Shown piece after piece: positions 19,176 through 31,585 of a stretch of DNA of 34,757 nucleotides (its first letter is position 1; each line of letters opens with the position of its first letter). The notes beneath the pieces were generated by a model. It made no database searches. It was not told the DNA's origin and saw only the letters and a list, made by a program, of their open reading frames with translations. Location: the NCBI GenBank assembly GCA_002245135.1, contig NGBS01000634.1:1-34757 (forward strand), read 5' to 3'. Made by a program: the position numbers and the translations under genes. The DNA comes from Proteromonas lacertae. Its lineage: Eukaryota > Sar > Bigyra > Opalinata > Proteromonadidae.

Positions 19176-21702
19176 ATGCCAGAATACAATCATCAAACTC
19201 ATATCCTTATACGTTTTAAGCTCACTCATTCTGTTGGCAACGGAGAGGTATTTTCGCTATCTGTTTATTATATGTTAATAGTGGCCTTGTGTCTGTGGTT
19301 CTATTCAAGAGATGGGTAAATGGGATCAAAATTTGGCTCCTGGCTTAGCAGAATGTGGATGTAATACATATCAAGTAGAAATCGCTGTGCCAAAGGGTGT
19401 AGAATTTGAGTATAAATATTTAATGAAAAACCATGAAGGTCACACCTGGTGGGAGTTAGGTGATAATCGAAAATTCAATGTAAAAGACTTTACCCCTCAA
19501 AACTGTAATGATGACTTTGTGATTGAAAAACTCGATGATTGGGTAGAGACTGATGGAACAGGAGTTCTTCGTGGAGATCCTTGGTTAAGAGGAGTGATTC
19601 CAGGCTTAAGACATCGATGGGATGTATATAATATGCATCGTGACAAAATAATTGAAGTAGCTGGTAGTTTACAAAAGTTCGCTGAAGGTTATAATTATTA
19701 TGGATTTACTCGAGGTTCATGTGAAGTATATATATAATTTATTTTATTAATATTATTAATAGGGTAAAGGAGAAGGTATATGGTACAGAGAATGGGCTCC
19801 AAATGCCAAAGAAATGAGTTTAATTGGTGAATTCAACAATTGGGATGTAAATGCAACTCCCTTAAAAAGAGATGATTTTGGATGGTTTGAAACATTTTTA
19901 CCTGATGTAAATGGTCAATCGGCAATACCTCATGGCTCCTTAATCAAAACAACATTAGTTACAAAGAATGGTGAAAGATTATATCGTATACCAACTTGGA
20001 TTAAAAGAGCAGTTCAAGAAATTGTACCAGAAACAGGTAAACCAAAAAATATATTCACCGGTATGTATTGGTGCCCACCAGAGCCGTATGAGTGGAAAAA
20101 TATCCCCCATTTAACTTTACCTGATCCAAAGCAGAAGGAACATGGTTTAAAGATATATGAAGCTCATATTGGAATGAGTAGTAAAGAAGAGAAAGTAAAT
20201 AGTTATCGTGAATTTGCTGATGATGTTTTACCACGAATTAAGAATTATGGATATAATACAGTTCAATTAATGGCAATAATGGAACATGCATATTATGGAT
20301 CATTCGGTTATCATGTAACTAACTTCTTCGCTGTTTCTAGTCGTTTTGGAACTCCTGAAGATTTGAAATATTTAGTTGATACAGCTCATGGAATGGGTTT
20401 AAGAGTAATAATGGATATGGTCCATAGCCATGCTTGTAAGAATACTGAGGATGGTTTGAACATGTGGGATGGTAGCGATTATCAATATTTCCACAGTGGA
20501 CCAATGGGTAATCATCCAGGTTGGGATTCAAGATTATTTGATTATGGAAAATTTGAAGTTCAAAGATTTTTATTGAGTAATTTAAAATGGTATATTACTG
20601 AATATCATTTTGACGGATTTAGATTTGATGGTGTTACTTCAATGTTATATAAACATCATGGTTTAGGTGGTAGTTTCAGTAGTTATGATGATTATTTCAA
20701 CGACTCAGTTGATATTGATGCAGTATGTTATTTAATGTTAGCAAATGAATTAGTTCATGAATTAATACCACCAGCTATTACAATTGCTGAAGATGTAAGT
20801 GGTATGCCAACCTTATGTAGACCAGTGAAAGAAGGTGGAGTTGGATTTGATTATCGATTAGCTATGGCAATGCCAGATTTATGGATTAAATTATTAAAAT
20901 GTAAAAGTGATGAAGAATGGGCAATGGAAGAAATTGTTTCAACTTTAGAAAATCGAAGATATGGTGAAATGACAGTGGCTTATACTGAAAGTCATGATCA
21001 AGCATTAGTTGGTGATAAAACAATTGCATTTTGGTTAATGGATAAAGAGATGTATGATTTCATGGCAAAGAGCTCACCAGATACTCCAATTATAAGTCGA
21101 GGATTAGCTTTACATAAAATGATTAGATCAATTACCTATGCTTTAGGTGGTGAAGCTTATTTGAACTTTATGGGCAATGAATTTGGACATCCTGAATGGA
21201 TTGATTTCCCAAGAGAAGGTAATGGAAGTAGTTATAAATACTGTAGAAGACAATGGAACTTAGTTGATAATAAAGAGTTGAGATATCACTATTTAAGTGA
21301 TTGGGATGTAGCAATGCATCAATTAGAAGAGAAATGGTGGTTTATGGGTGCTTGGGATACTTATGTTTCAACAAAGAATGAAGGAGATAAAGTTGTTGTT
21401 TTTGAAAAAGGAAAATTGGTTTGGGTTTTTAATTTCAATAGTACAAAAAGCTTTACTGATTATAGAGTTGGTACTCCAAAGATGGGTAAATATATGGTTG
21501 AATTAGATGTATATATTTTATATTTATTTGTTATTTATAGAGTGATGATGTAAAATTTGGTGGTTATGGAAGAGTTGATCATAATATTCCATTAATATCT
21601 GAAGATTGGAAGTTCAATAATCGTCCTTATTCAATGAAAGTGTATACTCCTTGTAGAACTTGTATAATATATCGTCATGTTGATGCAATAATTAATTATT
21701 AA
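19176..21702 (+). CDS. GBE1: Glycogen branching enzyme with N-terminal CBM20
   Basis: Four exons (19176-19247, 19282-19725, 19763-21508, 21541-21702) with 34-, 37- and 32-nt introns give 807 residues, about 100 more than usual. The first about 110 residues form a CBM20-type starch-binding domain ([33 protein letters not shown]). A CBM48-like strand region follows ([21 protein letters not shown]), then the GH13 barrel. Catalytic residues are visible: nucleophile Asp in [11 protein letters not shown], acid/base Glu in IAEDVSGMP, and Asp in [13 protein letters not shown]. The C-terminal beta domain ends [10 protein letters not shown]. It makes alpha-1,6 branches in storage polyglucan. The extra CBM20 is the unusual part and would increase binding to granular or long-chain glucan. 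I see no clear targeting peptide, so cytosolic action is likely. Confidence 0.92.
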
Positions 21703-22227
21703 TTGAAGAATAAAAAGAATGTGAATTATATTACCTTTTGAATTGTTTGTTTGTTATAATTATTCTAAATTTAATCAACTATCATCTACATTTCCATATT
21801 TTTAATCCTCATTTATCTGTTTCATTACTATATTTAGAAAATACACCAAGATCAATCTTTATGTATTAATGAATACCTACAATTGGTCACAAGCATCTAA
21901 TGTAATACAATTAAATTATCTATACTCATGTTATTTGCTTATATAACCTTTAAATAAAAGAGATTGAATTTTCAAAACGACTATATTATTGAAACAAATA
22001 CATTTTTGTGATTGTGAATGTATTTTACTTCAAATGTGAAAAATCATTTTAAAAATAGTATAGCAGTGAATGAATAATCATATATAGGAATTTTAACTGG
22101 TATAAAAACAATCTAATAGTATTATATGTTTGTGTAAATAACTACAGTGTAGTGAATTTTAAACATGATTAATACAATGCTATGGTGAAAGACAATAAAA
22201 TGGAGTTGAAATTTAGAATTGAAAAAT
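21703..22227. other. Intergenic spacer
   Basis: AT-rich noncoding DNA between the branching enzyme and the CxxC gene. No gene, RNA or repeat is recognised. Confidence 0.5.
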
Positions 22228-22932
22228 ATGTTCGTTTTAAAATTGGAGTTTTTTTTCACTAAAATATTTGGATGGATTTTTGTAATAAACGTATTAGTCA
22301 TTGTCATAACTATATTCATAGAGTTTTCACCTAATTATTCTTCATTTCAGCCATATGAACCAGTTACAGAAGAGTTTGTTTTTTATGTTCCTTTTTCAGT
22401 AATTACGGCAATAAATAACATATCCGACATATTTATTTACAACACCGTATATAGTTGCTGCTATATCTATTTTCCATAGTCAATAATTCCAGTTTATTTA
22501 GTAAATCAACAAAATCTTTATGTAAATCAACCTTTTATTCCTTACACTATAGCTGTTTCTAGCGTCGATTATTATATTATTGAAAGTACACCATCAATTG
22601 ATGAAACTAAAGTAAATACATCTATATTTAAGAATTCTGAAAGTGCAGAAGGATTACTAGATTTATGTAAATACTGTAAGCAAAAGAAAGTATCGATGAA
22701 AAATAATCGACTGTTAAAGACATGTAGAACCTGCCTAGAAAAGAAAAAAGAATATGAATCAACTAGAGGGAAATTATTAAGAAATGAAAGACTATTAAAA
22801 TATCAGAAAGAATATATAACAGTATGTTCTACATGTCATACAAGACCAGCGATGAAAAGAGGAGATAAGCAGCTTCACACTTGTGAAAGATGTTCAAATA
22901 ATAAGAAAATGAAATTTCAAAATAAAAAGTAA
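22228..22932 (+). CDS. Small protein with two CxxC...CxxC modules
   Basis: Exon 22228-22446, a 33-nt GTAT...TAG intron, then exon 22480-22932. The C-terminal 90 residues hold two zinc-knuckle-like units: CKYC-x14-CRTC, and CSTC followed after 13 residues by CERC. Both sit in very basic surroundings (KKKEYESTRGKLLRNERLLK, NNKKMKFQNKK). The middle is Tyr/Val/Pro-rich. The N-terminal stretch is hydrophobic (FGWIFVINVLVIVITIF) and may be a membrane segment. A longer intron there, with acceptors near 22320 or 22349, would remove it, so the start is uncertain. Nucleic-acid binding is plausible but unproven. The cysteine spacing recalls the decayed protein at 69-905. Confidence 0.5.
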
Positions 22933-23146
22933 AAATTGTTATATTATGTGTTATATATATGGTAGTACTTGTTAATGAAAGTTCTTGTGATTATATATTA
23001 TTACTTTTATATGTGTAGTTTTTATTATAAAGTATTATAATTTATTTTTTTATTTTATATTAATTTTTAAGTTAAGATTTTAAAATATCTTCATATACTC
23101 TGATTATAAGAGGGAAACACAAATATATTTTAAAAAATGTAATATA

Positions 23147-25410
23147 TCAATAATATAATTTTTTTAACTTATTACTTTTATTCTTATAATCTTTCAGATA
23201 TTCTATTCCCTCTAAATTAATATTATTATCTCTTAAGTCAAGCAAATCAATCTTTTCTTGAATAGTCTTTAATCCATTTAATAAATACATCAATCCAGTT
23301 GATGTTAATCCCATCTCTATTGCTTATTAAAGAATAATAGAAATACTAGAACAGTTTATTTCCATTTTATATTTATCTTTTAACAAATGTAAATGCGGAG
23401 ATAGAATTTTCATTCCTTTATCTCCAACTTCATTTCCATATAATTGAATTTCTGAAAGATTTGAAAATGAAGTTAAATTGTTCACTAGCATCTCCATACT
23501 TTTGTGTGTTAATTTATTATCTAAACAACAAAAAGAATATCAATTAATACTGCTCAAATTCATTTTGTGTATTCCTTCTACTTCATTTGATCTTAATGAA
23601 ATGAACAATATAAAGAAATCATCATCAATATTAGAATTACTTAGATCTAATTCATTACACCAATCATGAATAATATATTTCATTATATTTGGAATAGCTT
23701 CATCTATCAATAATTCAATACTACTATTAAAATCAAAATATATTTGTGAAATAGGAAATGCTGAGAATAAGTCTTGCAACCCATTGAAATGAATGTTTTT
23801 ATTACCTCTAATATCTATTTTATTTAGTTTTGGATAATTAGATAATTCTAATGATAATAATTTCAACGATTCATCATTTATATTCATTCCGAACAAATGA
23901 AGTTCATTTCTGTTGTTGATTAATAAATCCAAATATGGAAGTAAAAGTTTGAAGCCTTCAATGCCAATTGGATTAACTATTTCATCACAATATATTAAAA
24001 TATGTATAATCAATACATTGAAGATTTAAATATTTCAATTTCATCGATTGAATTGATTTAATAAATGGTCGAACAAAATCAGAAGTAAGATTACAGCTTG
24101 ATAAATCTAATTCTTGAAGATTTGATAGTTGTGATAAATACAGTGCCAATATTGATTGACACTGCATTGGAATATTCACTCCAAATCCACCTAAATATAA
24201 ATATACAATATAAGAATGATACTAAATTTCAGTTCTGAAACACTAGTAAGTGATAATATCTTAAAATAATAATTCATCCCTTCTTCACAAAAACACATAT
24301 TATTGTATTTGATTTCGATGATTTTTTTATTGTTATTATAATAGATATCACACATTCGAAATATCTTTTCATCCAAATAAAACTTTTTATCTTCTTCTTC
24401 ACATTTATGATGAATTTGAAATGTCAGTTTATCTATTATATAATTATCTGTTTTGTATAATTTTATCATCAATAATAATGCTAGAATTCTTTCATTTTGT
24501 ATATTATTGTATAATTCTATAAAAACATCTCGAATTTCTATTCAATATTATATTTTTATATAATATCTATACTATCCCATTTAATATTTTGATAGTAATA
24601 ATCTGATGGATATATGATAGGAAATATTACAATTAAATTGTCATAATTATATAACAATTCTTTTCTTTCATTACACAACATTATATTATTATCACCATCT
24701 GTCAATATCTCATTTACTTTCATTATTTCTTTACTCAACTCATTCAAACTGATTCTTTTATTCTTATCAACTGTAAAGATTCTAGTAAAAATACCATTAT
24801 AGAATGTATTTATTGATATTCTTTCTTTATAACAATCACATTTTATTATGTTATTCATAGTTTTGTATATACTATTATCTTCACAAAATGGTAATTTCTT
24901 ATTAATCATTTCATATAATATACATCCAATTGACCAAATCACACATTTATCATCACATTCTAAGCCACTCAACTCTTCTGGGCTTTTAAAACAAAGATCA
25001 TATAATCTCAAATCTTTTTCTTTTCTTAAAGTGTTTAAGAACAAATCGCACAACTTTATACTATCATTATCTTCATATATTATATTACTACTTTTCAAAT
25101 CATTCAATACTAAATTGTATTCACACATTATAATGAGACTTTTACATATTGAAAGTATCATAACATCAATATTTGTAGAAGAAAGTGATGTACACTTTAT
25201 TATCTCTTCTAAATCTCTTAAATAATGATTTCTTTTTAACAAAAGCATATCATTTCTAATTATATGTATTTCAGACGGATTTGTTGGAACAAAACAACCT
25301 TCACTCATCAAACGATTTTTTTCAATTAATGACATTACAATAGGACCTCTCACACTCTCTATATTAAATATTTTTAACAGTTTGTTATATTCTTTAATGA
25401 TTATACTCAT
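23147..25410 (-). CDS. Pseudokinase fused to leucine-rich repeats
   Basis: Six exons (24573-25410, 24223-24537, 24017-24190, 23551-23976, 23347-23520, 23147-23316) with introns of 35, 32, 40, 30 and 30 nt give 698 residues. The first about 250 are a kinase C-lobe with part of the N-lobe. The catalytic loop reads LNDLKSSN (HRD altered), DFG is replaced by CDLF, SPEEL stands for APE, and VIWSIGCILYEM is clear. A glycine loop and VAIK lysine are absent, so it should be catalytically dead. The rest is LRRs of the LxxLDLSxxxL type. All five introns are phase 1, and the LRR introns fall at the same place in the repeat. The start ATG (25410) is chosen because the frame upstream meets a stop. A missing N-terminal exon is possible. 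Confidence 0.7.
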
Positions 25411-26769
25411 TTCATTCTTTTCATCTTTCAAGACTATATTTTCCTATTTTAAATACAATGCTCTATCATCATACATTATAAGTTATATTATATTTCATTT
25501 TTAAGTATTCATTAATACTCTCATATTTTAAATACATTTTTATCAATAAATACAGCTGTATTAAATGTATTTATGTGTATTTGAATGTATTTAATGATAT
25601 ATCCTTTCTTCTATGTTTAATATCACTTCATTATAGCTTTACATACATATTTCATCATAATAAATAATGTAGTGTAAATAAATAACATATCTGCACTTCT
25701 ATTTGAATTAACTCCTATTTCTACTTATATCCATATATAAATTGATGCTACGTTCTTTTCTATATACTTTTACACCAATAAAGCTTATCAAATACTAGAC
25801 GCAAGAGAAATACTAAATAGAATCAACTTTAACATAATACCACCTTTTTATAGTTATTTATTGTCTGCTTATTGTGATTTTAAAGATATTGGTATGATAC
25901 TGATTGCATAAACTTCAAAACAGATGAAAATATAAATTGGAACAAATTACAAAATATACTCGTTTCAGATACATTTTTTTCTCAATCAACAATACATTCA
26001 TATATACAATCTTAAAATAATTAATTTCACTTTATTTATTGATAAAAAATACTAAATTCAATATTATCATCTGATACACACATAATTTAACTAATTGTTG
26101 TGATTAAAAGGCAGAAAAGAAAAGCTGACCTTAATGAAGTGGAGTAAAACACTTAACAACAAAATCATCTGAAATTATAAAACTATCATATCTTTAATAC
26201 ATTTCAATTTCTAATAATTTTATCATTTCAAAATGATTTTGTTGTTATAACAACGTCAATTCCATTTCATCATGATCTACTTCTTTTCTTTCTTTCATCT
26301 ATCATAATAATTAATTAATTCCAAATGTGCCTGTGTTAAAATAATAATATTGAATATATCTCCATTCATAATAGAATTAAAGTAAAACGTTTTCTGTTGA
26401 TTATATTTCGCAAATAACCCCTAATTTGTCAATCAGGTTTCTGGGAAGCATCAAACCTATCATAATACATTGCATTAAAATACTTTGCTCTGTTTAATCT
26501 ACTATTTATACTGTAAATGGAACTGGGCTGTTAGTAAGGAAATGAAGCACACCTGGTACTCATAACTTATGAATTTGCAGAAAAAAAGCATAAATGATAT
26601 TTCTTAAATATATATAATGATACTTTCATTGTATACACAAGAAATGAGATAGATTTTTTATTCGTTATTCAAAGAAGCTTGAGATCATCAAACAATTTCG
26701 TTTTATTTGACAGTTGATAAAGCCAATTTTTCAATAACTAGTGAATGATAACAGGATTTGAATCATAAA
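25411..26769. other. Long intergenic region between divergent kinase-like genes
   Basis: About 1.36 kb of AT-rich DNA with stops in all frames. The stretch around 26400-26600 is slightly richer in GC but shows no coding frame or recognisable RNA gene. It presumably holds two divergent promoters. Confidence 0.5.
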
Positions 26770-29555
26770 ATGTCGAACAGCAACAAAGATGTTATAATCA
26801 GGAAGTTAGGGAATGGCTCTTTTTCTGAAGTGTTTTTAATCAAACAGAATGATAAAGAATTAGCTAGAAAAGATATTCAAATGAAAAATCTACAAAAAGA
26901 TCAAATAGATATAATTCAATCAGAAGTATCACTGCTTGAGAAATTAAATAATCCAAATGTCGTCAATGTTATAAAATCTAGTTATGATGAATCACAAGGA
27001 ATATATCAAATATACACAAAATACTTTAAAAACGGAGATTTGTTCTCATTAGTAAATCATCAAGATAGTGGTCAACAGTTTAACGAGAATGAAATATTTT
27101 CATACCTAAGTGATATTTGCAAAGGTCTACAATACATTCATAGTGAAGGAATAGTTCATCGTGATTTAAAACCTTCCAATATCTTTGTTGATGATAGAAA
27201 CCATTTGGTGATTGGTGATTATGGTATATCTTTAAAATCAACAACAACCGAAGAAACGACATTAATAGGATCAGCCAATTATATTGCTCCAGAACTATGG
27301 TCATCTTCTCCTCCATTATACACACCAGCAACAGATGTATTTGCATTAGGATGCATTCTATATGAATTATATACATTGAATTTAGCTTATAATGGTGGAA
27401 ATAATGAAAATATTAGAGATTTAATATTGAAGGAAGAATACAAACCACCTCTTATTCGTGTGCCTAAAATATTAGAAATTGAAGATTTAATTATAAAAAT
27501 GACAGACAGAAATCCATTAACTCGAATATCAGTTAATGAAATCCAACAGAAAATCAATGAATGGAGACTAAAACAAACTAAAAAATCTTCAACAATGAAA
27601 TTATCAACACTAAGTCCAACAAATATCAAAACAAATTCCAATGTAATTCCATCACCTACCAAAGCATCATCATCAGAAGGAGGAAATCCTCCATTGTATA
27701 TACCACCATCACCAGGTCTAGGAGGTGATAATAGTAGGAAGAGTTTAGGAAATGAAGAGAGTTCTTCAATGAATATAATAGGATTTTATAGAGGTCAAAC
27801 CATGTATGAAGGATTGAAATGCTTTGAGTATTTTGGTTTAGATGATGTAATATCCACATTTATAAGAATTGATTTCACACCACAATTATCATTTCTAATG
27901 CCACATGTAGATCAAATGAATCCTCCATTTACACAAGAAAACAGAGATGAGTTTATTCATGATCAAATTATACGTATTAATTATTTTAATATGGTTGATT
28001 TATTGTTATTGAGATATGGTTATTTACCAAATTTTTGTGGTGGTTGTGATCGATGTAAAGAGACGTATGTTTACAGTCAAAATAATAAGAAACAGACTCT
28101 TGAAATTTTAGAACATATATTTAAGAGTATCAAAGATACATTTGATGATAAAATGTATGATAATATCTTGAAATGTTGTATTGATGATCGTATATATATA
28201 TTCATTTATTTTTAATAATAGAAATTCAAGGAGATAATTCAAAAATGGGTGTAATGAATTTAGCTAATAGTCACAATACCCCTGGTGATCCAAATATGCC
28301 AGATCCATCATTTGTAGCAACTGATACTCCAGCAATTGCTGTTAAAAAGAATGCACTTTTGCCATTGAAAATGTCTTACCATCAGATGGATAGTATACTT
28401 GCTCCACCACCTGCACCACCGACTGATGTATCAAATTCACTTCTACCAAAACCAAAAATTGAAATTCAAAGTCAACCAAAAAAAGAAGAAGAAGAAGATA
28501 ATAATAATAATAATAAGAAAAAGCCAATAATTATAACTAAAAAAGAAATTAAAAAAGATGATGAGAATGAAAACAGTGGTAAAAAAGACAATAATAATAA
28601 TAATATTGATAAAGAAATGCCTCCTCCATCCCATCTTCCTCCTCAAACACCTATCAAAAAGTCAGTTACAAAGACTCCTAGTAAAAAAGTCAAAAAAGAT
28701 AGAAGTGTATCAAGAACATCCTCTATTTCATCAAAACGTTCTGTGACACCATATGTAAGTATTGATATTGGTCCATTGCCTTCTATTGTTATGTTTTATT
28801 CAGGAGAAGCAAATATGAATGATAAAACAGTTGATGAGTATATACAGATTGGTAATTCACCTGAATTGTTATCTGAAACAGATTTTGAGACAAATATTGC
28901 ATTCTTCATGCCTTACAAGAATCAAGAAGATCCACCATTTACTGATGAAAGTAGAAAAAGTATATGTTATTTATTTATTTATTTAATCTTATATATTTAT
29001 AGATTTCCGAAGTAATGAAAAGATTAAAGATAATTATTTCAAAATAGTTCATTTATTATTTAAAAAATATGGTTATTTAACTAGAAAAATGTTTAGAAAC
29101 AATAGACACAAAAGAATTTGATATTCTTCATTCAGATCAATATGAAAAACACAAAGGAAAAGACTGAAACAAAAATAACAATTCAAAGGATTAAGAAAAG
29201 TATAAAAGACATTTACAATGATACAAAATGGAGTAAATTGATAGATTTAATACTAGAAGAACGTATGTTCAATATTTATTATATATATAATATATACATA
29301 GAAGATACTATATTTTCTCCAAAACGAAGTAGGCATGCCAGTCCAGCAAAGAAAAGAATGAAAGAAATAACTCGAAAGATTAGTAATCCGAATGAAGAAT
29401 CACTTTTACTATCAACTAAGAAGGATTTGACTGAAGATGATATAAAAGAGATGAATGAAAGTGAATTATCACATTGTAAAAAACTATGTATTGGTTTGAC
29501 AATAGCAATATTGATAGTAGTGATATTGATAGTAGTATGTGCCGTTGTATTTTAG
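26770..29555 (+). CDS. Tail-anchored protein kinase with duplicated unknown domain
   Basis: Exons 26770-28189, 28222-28959, 29003-29262 and 29302-29555 (introns 32, 43 and 39 nt). The kinase domain has GNGSFSEVF, the ARK lysine, HRDLKPSN, DYG in place of DFG, SANYIAPELW and DVFALGCILYE. It appears active and NEK-like in flavour, but the subfamily is unresolved. Next come a Ser/Pro-rich linker, copy 1 of an unknown domain of about 140 residues, a long low-complexity Lys/Asn/Pro linker, and copy 2. The shared core reads PPFT-E-R ... YF--V-LL---YGYL and ends in KSIKD-. The last 23 residues (LCIGLTIAILIVVILIVVC...) are a membrane span at the extreme C terminus, implying a tail-anchored protein. 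Exon 3 needs two +1 frame changes (about 29092-29097 and 29141-29163) to keep the copy 2 similarity. Confidence 0.65.
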
Positions 29556-29741
29556 ATAAAGTAATAATAATTAAACTATTTGAATTTTTTATTTTTATTT
29601 ATGATGACATTATTATATAGTAAGATTGTTTATGTATTGGTTTTAATTAAATAATACATAGTCTAAAAAATAAATATAACGATTATATTTTTGAAATTGT
29701 TCCAAATTTAATTCTTTTTTAATTCGATTTATATCATCAAT

Positions 29742-29915
29742 ATGAAGCAGTCACCTCAAACACCTAAAGCAGAAGAACGAAAAAGTTAAGAGAAGAAGGT
29801 TATTGACTTACACAATGTGTATTTAGGTATTTTTATTCATCTATGATTATTAGAACTATTAAATCGAATTAGTGAAGTAATGGATAAAAATAAAGAGAAA
29901 GAAGCAACAAATTAA
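29742..29915 (+). CDS. Small charged two-exon gene, unknown
   Basis: ATG at 29742 begins MKQSPQTPKAEERKS. The same frame, after one in-frame TAA, continues EKKVIDLHNVYL, then a 27-nt GTAT...TAG intron (29827-29853), then ELLNRISEVMDKNKEKEATN and a stop. The canonical intron and helical composition argue for a real small gene of about 50 residues. The internal stop means it is broken, mis-sequenced or starts differently. Function is unknown. Confidence 0.3.
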
Positions 29916-30165
29916 TGTTATGAAGTCTTATGTTGAAAATTTACTTCCAAAGACATAATATTTATATAATATTTATACATTTATTATTTATATGCTTTTT
30001 TTATTGACTTTTAAAATCTGTTTTAGTGAATATAAACCATCTTTACTCTTATTCACGATAGAGTAATGGCTTAGCCTTTATTTTGTGATTATTTTATTTA
30101 AAATAAGAAAAATTAATTGAAATATTAAAAAAACAGAACTATGTGTATAAAATACTAACTACTAA

Positions 30166-31562
30166 TTAAATTACAAAGTCTTTTTCCTTATTCCCTACTA
30201 ACAACACATTATTCATTTCACAAAATGATTTTATTCTATTATATGGATAATTCTCGCCAATTTGATAATTCAATGATGTGATATTAGAAGAATTTATCAT
30301 CTGTTTATTTGTATATATAAAGACATTATCATGATTATTGAATTGAATAATATGTTTGTAGAATTCAAAATACATCTCACTATTTTCATTCATTATTACT
30401 ATACACTTCTTCAAATTTGAATTTCCAAATGCATGTAAAGAATTATAAAATAGTAATTTCTTTTTGTTTAATAACATATTAAACAAATTCTCATTATTGT
30501 TTCTATTATTACATCTAAAATATAATAATTATAAATAAATATCATATATATATATATATACATATTTGATTGTATTTTCATATTCATAAACTCAGGCATA
30601 TGAGTTAATATTTTAATATATTCACTACTTTTCTTATCTAAAATAACAACTTTATCAATTGAATCATTAAAATCATATACTACTTTCTCTAACAATGAAT
30701 AAAATATACCATTCATTTTACTAACAATGATTATATTTTTGAATTCTTTCAAATTCTTTCTTATGAAGCTTTTCATTGCATTATCATCTTTTTCTTTTAT
30801 TAATTCAATTCCTGTTGTTAAATTATTAATTTGTCTATAATAAATCACATTTACATTTTCAAATTTCTTTTCTTCAAATTGAAGACTTAATGTATTTGTA
30901 TTATTACTGCTTTTACTTATAAATCCTATCTTCTTTTTCTCGATTATATTATTTATGATTATGTAATTACAACTTCCTATACAATAATTACTTGGAAACA
31001 TTTTATTTGAATATTCTTGTTGATGTATTTTATTTCACCAAAACTGATATATTCACATAGATTTATAACTTTCTTAAATATATCTACCTTTAACTATTAT
31101 TGATATATATATATTATATTATATACAGAATATTCTCTTATCTCGAAATACAATTCTTCTAACATCAACAAACCACTTTCAATAACTGGTTTTGTTCCAT
31201 ATATTCTACACAATAAATCAGAATTTTGTTCAAACAGAGTAATTATAGACATTAAACCTTCAGGATTGGTGATTAACACGGCATTTAAGTCACACATATC
31301 AGATACGTTATATAATTGATTTATTGATTTAATCGATGTAATGTAATTATCTGATATTCTTGCAGGATTAAAATTTGGAGTAATAAAGTCACAATCAATT
31401 AACAACTTGTATTCACACCAATATCATCATAGTACAATTATTTGTCACTTCTTTCTATTCATGAGTATATTTTAATAGTAAAATACAAACCGCAACATGT
31501 CTAAAAATCCAAAAATCAAAAATACATTGTATTAAATAAATACAGTTGTACAGCATTGGCAT
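30166..31562 (-). CDS. INTS9: Integrator subunit 9 (inactive MBL/beta-CASP)
   Basis: Inferred exons: 31526-31562, 31487-31500, 31127-31454, 30562-31093 and 30166-30514, with introns of 25, 32, 33 and 47 nt. VSDMCDLNAVLITNPEGLM...GTKPVIESGLLMLEEL matches the INTS9 metallo-beta-lactamase segment (STVDVILISNY...ATEPTVQIGRLLMEEL). FPSNYCIGSCNYIIINN matches LSSGYALGSSNWIIQSH residue for residue in spacing. The metal-binding HxHxDH is absent, as in INTS9. INTS9 pairs with the nuclease INTS11 to cut snRNA and paused transcripts. At about 31000 a short A run seems one base short of the expected frame, and near 31405-31435 another change is needed, so the N terminus is tentative. The product is about 410 residues, shorter than animal INTS9. 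Confidence 0.7.
30544..30560. repeat. (AT)n microsatellite in INTS9 intron
   Basis: A run of AT dinucleotides lies just inside the donor end of the 47-nt intron. Its slippage would account for that intron being the longest of the short class. Confidence 0.7.
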
Positions 31563-31585
31563 TTTATTTTTTGAGTTAAGAAAAC

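Noticed and set aside
26400-26600. Possible small structured RNA in the long intergenic region
   Set aside because: Only a 6-bp stem could be drawn, with no Sm site, C/D or H/ACA boxes and no terminator context.
28342-28646. Minus-strand frames rich in Tyr, Leu and Phe
   Set aside because: Complement of the Lys/Asn low-complexity linker of the kinase gene.
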